The notes under the pieces are model-generated. The model ran no database searches. It had not been told where the DNA came from and saw nothing but the letters and a program-made list of their open reading frames with translations. From JBDSTZ01 sp039927975 (GTDB lineage Bacteria; Pseudomonadota; Gammaproteobacteria; Burkholderiales; Burkholderiaceae_D), in contig JBDSTZ010000501.1 of NCBI GenBank assembly GCA_039927975.1, positions 1 to 12,198 on the forward strand: a DNA stretch of 12,198 bases, given 5' to 3'. Of the stretch, positions 8,069-12,198 are shown one piece after another. Positions within the stretch are counted from its first letter, which is position 1, and each line of letters opens with the position of its first letter. The position numbers and the translations under genes were made by a program.

Positions 8069-9416
8069 CCACCATTGCCGCGCGCTGGAAGGGATCGAGA
8101 TTGCTAACCCACAGCACCGGTCCACCCAGCACCACAGTGGCGTGTTGGGCCAGCACCAGCGCGGCAAGCTGACCGACCTGGCCATTGTTGCCGCAGATCG
8201 CGCCCAGCCGTACGGCGTGGGTGGCTTGTTCAAGATGCGGCAGCACGGTGCCCGCCACCGACAGCAGTTCCACGCTGCGGCTGGGACGCGCATCGGTGTC
8301 GGCGCACAGCATGGCGACGCTGGCCGCGTCAAGCTGACTGCCGTCGAGCGCCTGATGCACAAGTTGCTGCAGCAGGGTATGGGTGACGGCGCCGCGATCG
8401 GCTGATTCAGGCCGCAGGCTGGTGGCCAGGCCGTGAAGCGTGACCGTGTTGCCCATCAAACGGGCTTGCTCCGCGTCACCGAGCAACAGGCCGGCGGCGC
8501 CTTCGCCGGGAATTTGTCCGCGCGCATTGCTCGCTGTGTGGAGCAGTTTCTGGTCTTCCCATGCAACGACGGTGGCTTCATCGAGATGCGATTCGCAGGC
8601 GAACAGCAGACGCAGGGATGGAGCCGGGTTACTTGCGCCGAGCGCTTCGAGCAGCGACATCGGCGCGCCGGCACGCAAGCGTTGCGCGGGCCAACCTTGT
8701 TGCGCCACCCTGTGCAGCAGCCAATCCTGCACGGCTTCGCGCTGGGCGGCATCCCATCCGGGCGATAAGGACAACTGCAGTTCCAGCATTGGCAGCGGGT
8801 GCTGGGTGCGCTGGTCTTCGGCGCTGTCCATGAATCCCGCCAGCAATGGATGCTGAGTGGCATGGAAGCCAAGTTCGGCCACCACAGGGTCGGCGATGGC
8901 CAGCGCGCGCCATTGCGCATCGGTGAACTCCAGCTCGGCCAGGCCACGCTGCGCCAGCCAGGGTGTCATCAGTTCGCGCTGGGCGTCGGCATCGACCTCG
9001 TCGATGCGACCGCAGGTGACGGGAAAGCCGTCCTGGTCTTTTAATAGCTTGTCCAGCGCGCAATGCGCTGTGTTGCTGGCGATTGCTTCCGCCAGCGCCG
9101 CGGCGGTGTCGCCATGCGGCACGCGCAGGGCGCCGGCGATCAAGGTGGGCATGACGTGGGGCGGCGCCGGGGCCGGCACGGCCGGGGTTGCAGCTGGCGC
9201 GATGGCAGGGGCGGTCCTGGTCATCGATTGCCTGGCCAGCCAGCACGCCAGCAGGATCGCCATGGGCAAGGCCAGCAGCAACTGTCCCAGGTCGAGCGCG
9301 GACGGCGTGCGTCCGGCCGCGCGCCAGAACAGCAGGGCGCCACTCCAGCAGGCGGCAAACACCACCACCGCGATCAGCGTGGGGCCGGTCCAGGAGCGCG
9401 ATGCGGCGGCGCTCAC
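8049..9416 (-). CDS. Two-TM protein with degenerate ketosynthase/thiolase-like domain, coupled to PAAR
   Basis: The 455-residue product starts at a GTG (9416) overlapping the PAAR stop (GTGA), so its translation is probably coupled; no strong Shine-Dalgarno is seen. Two hydrophobic segments (about 10-31 and 44-61) are followed by an Ala/Pro linker (67-90) and a ~360-residue soluble part. That part has three blocks which I read as a decayed beta-ketoacyl synthase fold: 'LFACESHLDEATVVAW' (271-286), 'IPGEGAAGLLLGDAEQA' (302-318, compare the GEGA..lvLE block) and 'LGAICGNNGQVGQLAALVLA' (404-423, compare the lGh.GaAG block). I cannot find the Cys-His-His triad context, so it is likely not an active condensing enzyme. 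From recall, ketosynthase-like genes occur beside PAAR-like (DUF4150) genes in other T6SS loci. Role unknown; an adaptor or assembly factor for PAAR or its cargo is inference. The gene itself is certain, the fold is not. Confidence 0.75.
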   Translation of the reverse strand: MSAAASRSWTGPTLIAVVVFAACWSGALLFWRAAGRTPSALDLGQLLLALPMAILLACWLARQSMTRTAPAIAPAATPAVPAPAPPHVMPTLIAGALRVPHGDTAAALAEAIASNTAHCALDKLLKDQDGFPVTCGRIDEVDADAQRELMTPWLAQRGLAELEFTDAQWRALAIADPVVAELGFHATQHPLLAGFMDSAEDQRTQHPLPMLELQLSLSPGWDAAQREAVQDWLLHRVAQQGWPAQRLRAGAPMSLLEALGASNPAPSLRLLFACESHLDEATVVAWEDQKLLHTASNARGQIPGEGAAGLLLGDAEQARLMGNTVTLHGLATSLRPESADRGAVTHTLLQQLVHQALDGSQLDAASVAMLCADTDARPSRSVELLSVAGTVLPHLEQATHAVRLGAICGNNGQVGQLAALVLAQHATVVLGGPVLWVSNLDPFQRAAMVVRSAAS

Positions 9417-9682
9417 AGCAGATCCGTGGTCGCTTGCTGGCTGGCGATCAGGGCGGCGCCGCAACTGCTCTTGTCGCCCTGGCGCGCGACCGGCTTGCCG
9501 TCGACAATCAAGCTGGCGTCGCCGCTGACGATGGGGTTGCTGCCGTGGCCGGGCAGCGGGCAGGATACCTTGTCGCCCATGCGCGCCACGCCGATCCCGC
9601 CGCTGGTGGTGTGGGTGGACGCTTCGATCACGGCGCCGCCGTGGCTTGTCTTGTCGCCCAATCGAATGACCGGTCCAGGCAT
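9413..9682 (-). CDS. PAAR-domain T6SS spike-tip protein
   Basis: PAAR proteins cap the VgrG trimer with a small sharpened cone, usually holding one metal ion. The 89-residue product is a bare PAAR domain with three 'GDK' repeats: 'LGDKTSHGG' (8-16), 'MGDKVSCPLPGHG' (35-47) and 'QGDKSSCGA' (68-76), plus 'SLIVDGKPVAR' (57-67). H14, C41 and H46 are plausible metal ligands. There is no N- or C-terminal toxin extension, so it is a structural tip or a docking point rather than an evolved PAAR effector. The ATG at 9682 has AAGGAG five bases upstream. Its stop overlaps the GTG start of the next gene (8049-9416), which forms a two-gene operon with it. A nested inverted repeat lies in the leader. Confidence 0.93.
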   Translation of the reverse strand: MPGPVIRLGDKTSHGGAVIEASTHTTSGGIGVARMGDKVSCPLPGHGSNPIVSGDASLIVDGKPVARQGDKSSCGAALIASQQATTDLL

Positions 9683-9694
9683 ATGCACTCCTTG

Positions 9695-9729
9695 TCGTGT
9701 TGGCGCCGGCTGGCGCGTGCAAAACACGA
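9695..9729 (-). repeat. Nested inverted repeat in the PAAR leader
   Basis: Seven-base arms TCGTGTT (9695-9701) and AACACGA (9723-9729) enclose five-base arms GCGCC (9703-9707) and GGCGC (9712-9716) with a GGCT loop. On the minus strand the structure ends a few bases before the PAAR Shine-Dalgarno. There is no T-run, so it is a poor terminator for the upstream HD gene; it could affect PAAR translation or be a protein site. Confidence 0.4.
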
Positions 9730-9777
9730 GCTTAGTGCAGGGGCTTCCGCGATAACTTGTCGCACAGCAATGGCGAC

Positions 9778-10398
9778 TTAGATCAGGGCGGTCAGCCTTT
9801 TCAGTTCCGCCAGGAAGCGTTCACTGGCGAGCACCGGCGACCACGGTTCCCACGCGGTGCCGCCATACACCGCCAGCAGCGGGTCTTCGCGCAGCGGCGG
9901 CACGCGGATTTTCAGCGTGCTCAACACTTCCCGGGCGGACCAGCCCACCACATGCACCGCCTCGCTGGCGGCGGCCTGGCGGTCGGCGCGCTTGTGCAGC
10001 GCGTGCTCGCGCGCCGTCCATTGCGGAATGCCGTAGCGCAGGAAGACCGCGCTTTCGAGCCGAGTGCTGAGGTCGCGAAAGCGCTCGCCGAGGAAGGGCT
10101 TGAGCACCGAAATGCAGTCGAAACCGAGCAAACCTTCCTCGGCGTCGTGCAGCAGTTCGCGCAGTTCGGCCAACGGCGACAAACCGTGTGGCGCGGCGGC
10201 GCGCCGCATCAGCATGACGCTGATCGAATGCTGGGCCACCGACAGCGGCAGCGGCCAGGCCGAGTGGCCGCCCCAGCGATAGGTGCGGGCCAGGCCGAGC
10301 GCGAGGTCGGCGTCTTCCCAGTCGAACGGGGTGGGGTCGAGCAGGTCAAGCCGTTTTCCGGATGGCATGCGGACCCAGGCGCGTTGGGAGCTGTCCAT
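9778..10398 (-). CDS. HD-domain phosphohydrolase (YfbR-like)
   Basis: The 206-residue product is a cytoplasmic HD-superfamily metal-dependent phosphohydrolase. The ligand pattern is visible: H57 in 'PLSVAQHSISVM' (51-62), H84-D85 in 'LRELLHDAEEGLLGFD' (79-94), and D139 in 'LHKRADRQAAASEA' (134-147). 'GHSAWPLPLSVAQHS' matches the 'GHt..fYSVAqHs' opening of the YfbR-like branch, whose studied member in E. coli is a 5'-deoxynucleotidase; the substrate here is not shown by the sequence. I use the ATG at 10398, where the family-like sequence begins; the open frame runs up to 10503, but the added 35 residues look non-coding and the start has only a distant GAGG. It probably has no part in secretion and marks the border of the T6SS block. 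Confidence 0.85.
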   Translation of the reverse strand: MDSSQRAWVRMPSGKRLDLLDPTPFDWEDADLALGLARTYRWGGHSAWPLPLSVAQHSISVMLMRRAAAPHGLSPLAELRELLHDAEEGLLGFDCISVLKPFLGERFRDLSTRLESAVFLRYGIPQWTAREHALHKRADRQAAASEAVHVVGWSAREVLSTLKIRVPPLREDPLLAVYGGTAWEPWSPVLASERFLAELKRLTALI

Positions 10399-10763
10399 CA
10401 GCGCGGGCCTCGGGGAATGGTGCGAGTTACGAGAGTCATTGCGTGATTTTACACATTGGCGCAGGCGGGCAGGGTGCGCGATTGAAGCGGCGAGGTTCGC
10501 CACCGATTCAAGTCAGTGCCGCCTTCTGCGGTATGAAAATGCGTCTTGTAAAAAAATAAAAACGGCTGACGGTTCATGACAATTAGCTCAATATATAATT
10601 AAGTGCAATTCTTGCTTGTAAATCAGATGAGTGAAAACCGGGAGCGGCTAATAACGCGGTTTTGTGACATCAATCGCGCGCAAGTCATTGAAAACAAGCC
10701 CGTCATTGGCCAGAAAGTGAATTAACCGGTGTTTGCCGTGGTTTTACTCTCGCAGTATAAAAG
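10399..10763. promoter_or_regulatory. Divergent intergenic region, AT-rich, with candidate promoters
   Basis: This 365-base gap lies between the HD gene (minus) and the esterase gene (plus). I see no gene in it. The stretch 10540-10700 is markedly AT-rich compared with its flanks. A perfect TATAAT is at 10594-10599; the only TTGACA-like hexamer nearby, ATGACA at 10576-10581, is just 12 bases upstream, too close for a normal sigma-70 spacing, so this is a weak call for a plus-strand promoter with a ~155-base leader. On the minus strand TAAAAT (10451-10446) could be the -10 of the HD gene. An inverted repeat lies at 10634-10663. Confidence 0.4.
10634..10663. repeat. Inverted repeat in the esterase leader
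   Basis: Exact seven-base arms AAAACCG (10634-10640) and CGGTTTT (10657-10663) with a 16-base centre. It lies downstream of the candidate TATAAT and 100 bases before the esterase start. It may be a regulator site or a weak stem; the long loop makes an intrinsic terminator unlikely. Confidence 0.35.
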
Positions 10764-12005
10764 ATGTCTTTATTGAAGTTGCCATCGCTGCTCGCCGCTA
10801 TACTTGGCGCCGGTATTTTCTCCGCGCAGGCCGCCAATATGGCCGAACCGCCAGCGTGCGCGCGAATCGACCAGCCGCATCAATCCGCAGCGCAGGACGA
10901 GGGTTCATTTTCCTGGAGCGCCCAGGGCGATTCAGTCGACATCGCGCCAAGAGCGGGCTACAAAATCGCGCTGTGGGGCGACAGCCTGACGTCGGCCAGA
11001 AATTTTGTCGATGCCGCGCTCGGCGCGTATGGTATTGAACCGGCCAAAGTCGCGCCGTCGTTCATTCAGGCCGCTATCGGCGTTACGGGAATTAGCCTGC
11101 CATTAAAAGCCAGTTGCGCCAGCAAAGGTTGGCGAGTCGCCTACGCCTACAAGGAAAAGCACGCCGTGCCGGGATTCTCGAAAGGCATGGTGCGCATGAG
11201 TTCGGATAATCCGGGCGAGTTATTTGTGCTCGATTTCAGATCGCCGCAGCCATCGACCCGCGTCGATCAATTAAACATCGTGTACGAAAAGGCCAGGCCG
11301 GACGGCTCGCTGCTGCTCGCGGTCTCGGTCGATGGCGGCGAAGAGCGCTTTATTTCCCTCAGCCGCAGTGCAGACACCGGATTGCGCATCCACCCCGACG
11401 CGCCCATGTCGACGCTCCGGGTGCGCCTCGTTTCCGGACAGATCACCGTGCATGGCTTTGAACCCGTTTATCACGACGCCCCCGCCGTCCTGCTCGACAC
11501 GCTCAGCGTGCCCAGCGGCCTTTTACGCAGCTGGTCCAATACCGACCCACGATACTTTCCAAACGGCGCCGATGGCGGCGGCGATTACCAGTTGATTCTC
11601 GTCCAGTACGGCACCAATGAAGGCGCCAGCCCGAATTTCGATCTGAATAACTACGTCGATTATCTGAGGACGAATTTGCGCCGGCTGCGCGCATTTTATC
11701 CGGGCGGGCAATGCATCTTGATCGGCCCGCCGGACCGGGGGGCGACAGGCAATGGCGGATGGTCCGGCCCGCTGAAATTCTCGTACGTGCATCAGCAAAT
11801 AGCGCAGGCGCAGAAACAGGTCGGTCTCGAATATCACTGCGGGTTCTGGGACTGGCAAGCCGCGATGGGCGGACCTGGCACCGCCGCACAATGGGCAAGA
11901 ATGAATCCGCCGCACATGCAGCCCGACCTGACGCATTTGACGGCCCAAGGCTATGACATCAGCGGGCGCCTGTTCGCCGCCGCGTTCCCGCTCAACCGAC
12001 ACTAA
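10764..12005 (+). CDS. Exported SGNH/GDSL-family esterase (glycan O-acetylesterase-like)
   Basis: The 413-residue product has a clear Sec signal peptide (1-23, cleavage near 'FSAQA|ANMA'), so it acts in the periplasm or outside. SGNH blocks: block I 'IALWGDSLTS' (68-77, nucleophile S74), block III 'LVQYGTNEG' (N285), and block V 'PDLTHLTAQGY' (387-397, D388 and H391, the DxxH pair). Blocks I and III are ~210 residues apart, with a strand-rich segment (about 120-265) between them; this fits the family plan of Ape1-type peptidoglycan O-acetylesterases, where a carbohydrate-binding domain is inserted, though other glycan deacetylases share it. The ATG at 10764 follows directly on an in-frame TAA and has no clear Shine-Dalgarno. 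The next gene, 14 bases on, is an O-acyltransferase, so the pair probably tunes acylation of one glycan. Confidence 0.85.
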   Translation: MSLLKLPSLLAAILGAGIFSAQAANMAEPPACARIDQPHQSAAQDEGSFSWSAQGDSVDIAPRAGYKIALWGDSLTSARNFVDAALGAYGIEPAKVAPSFIQAAIGVTGISLPLKASCASKGWRVAYAYKEKHAVPGFSKGMVRMSSDNPGELFVLDFRSPQPSTRVDQLNIVYEKARPDGSLLLAVSVDGGEERFISLSRSADTGLRIHPDAPMSTLRVRLVSGQITVHGFEPVYHDAPAVLLDTLSVPSGLLRSWSNTDPRYFPNGADGGGDYQLILVQYGTNEGASPNFDLNNYVDYLRTNLRRLRAFYPGGQCILIGPPDRGATGNGGWSGPLKFSYVHQQIAQAQKQVGLEYHCGFWDWQAAMGGPGTAAQWARMNPPHMQPDLTHLTAQGYDISGRLFAAAFPLNRH

Positions 12006-12019
12006 CACCTGACACCTTC

Positions 12020-12198
12020 ATGTCGCACTCTTCTGACAATAGAAAAAGCGGACGAATCCTCGAACTCGACGGCCTGCGCGCGCTCGCCGTCATTCCGGTC
12101 ATTCTGTATCACTGCGAGCTATCCGGGATATTTAACGCCGGCCTGTTCGGGGTCGACTTGTTTTTCACGATTTCCGGTTTCGTCATTACCGGGCTCCT
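12020..12198 (+). CDS. Acyltransferase-3 family membrane O-acyltransferase, N-terminal part (runs off right edge)
   Basis: The first 59 codons are present. After a short polar leader comes 'LELDGLRALAVIPVILYH' (14-31), the first TM helix with the family's R-x10-H arrangement (R20 and H31), then 'FGVDLFFTISGFVITGLL', the second conserved block. Family 3 acyltransferases (OafA/YrhL type) move acetyl or other acyl groups across the inner membrane onto surface or cell-wall glycans. The ATG at 12020 is 14 bases after the esterase stop, with no evident Shine-Dalgarno, so translation may depend on the upstream gene. Whether the protein carries a fused C-terminal SGNH domain, common in this family, cannot be seen here. 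Confidence 0.92.
   Translation, partial: MSHSSDNRKSGRILELDGLRALAVIPVILYHCELSGIFNAGLFGVDLFFTISGFVITGL

Noticed and set aside
6863..8362. 499-codon open frame on the minus strand opposite tssF/tssG
   Set aside because: Antisense to two certain genes, low-complexity Arg/Ala/Gln composition, and it crosses the convergent gene boundary.
9417..9722. Upstream extension of the ketosynthase-like frame over the PAAR gene
   Set aside because: It is the PAAR gene read in another frame; the GTG at 9416 in a GTGA overlap is the natural start.
10733..11038. 101-codon frame overlapping the start of the esterase gene
   Set aside because: It is the esterase gene in another frame, Arg-rich, without a ribosome binding site; the esterase frame has a signal peptide and all SGNH blocks.
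1..12198. CRISPR arrays, tRNA or rRNA genes
   Set aside because: I found no regularly spaced direct repeats and no tRNA- or rRNA-like sequence on reading both strands.

Overview
The window is about 12.2 kb of mostly GC-rich DNA (usually above 60% in the lines I counted by eye). Codon use, gene content and protein styles suggest a beta-proteobacterium of the Burkholderiales, most like Oxalobacteraceae (Massilia/Duganella/Janthinobacterium type). That placement is inference from gene families; there is no rRNA or other taxonomic marker here.

Layout: (1) At the left edge, reading left, is the N-terminal tip of a likely IS66-type transposase (1-55, cut off). (2) A type VI secretion (T6SS) block fills 124-9682. 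On the minus strand, tssK (baseplate) overlaps a 917-residue vgrG (spike) that ends in a transthyretin-like cargo-docking tail. This is followed after 37 bases by a low-GC 236-residue orphan that is the best candidate for spike cargo (effector). Divergent from tssK, on the plus strand, are tssF and tssG (baseplate wedge), overlapping by 37 bases. Converging on tssG, on the minus strand, is a PAAR spike-tip gene. It is translationally coupled (GTGA overlap) to a two-TM protein whose C-terminal half looks like a degenerate ketosynthase/thiolase fold. (3) An HD-domain phosphohydrolase (9778-10398, minus) separates the T6SS block from the rest. (4) After an AT-rich divergent intergenic region, the plus strand carries an exported SGNH/GDSL esterase and, 14 bases later, the start of an acyltransferase-3 membrane O-acyltransferase (cut off by the right edge). 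This looks like an add/remove pair for acyl groups on a glycan.

How the parts fit: TssK, TssF and TssG build the baseplate on which the sheath assembles; VgrG plus PAAR form the spike. The VgrG tail and the low-GC gene after it look like an exchangeable cargo module, because GC content drops within the last ~90 codons of vgrG and stays low through the next gene. No sheath (tssB/C), ClpV, Hcp, TssE or membrane-complex genes (tssJ/L/M) are in the window, so the system must be completed elsewhere. No immunity gene is visible after the candidate effector; the transposase begins 68 bases further on.

The items most worth a second look are the vgrG tail/orphan cargo module beside the insertion sequence, and the PAAR-coupled membrane-anchored ketosynthase-like protein.
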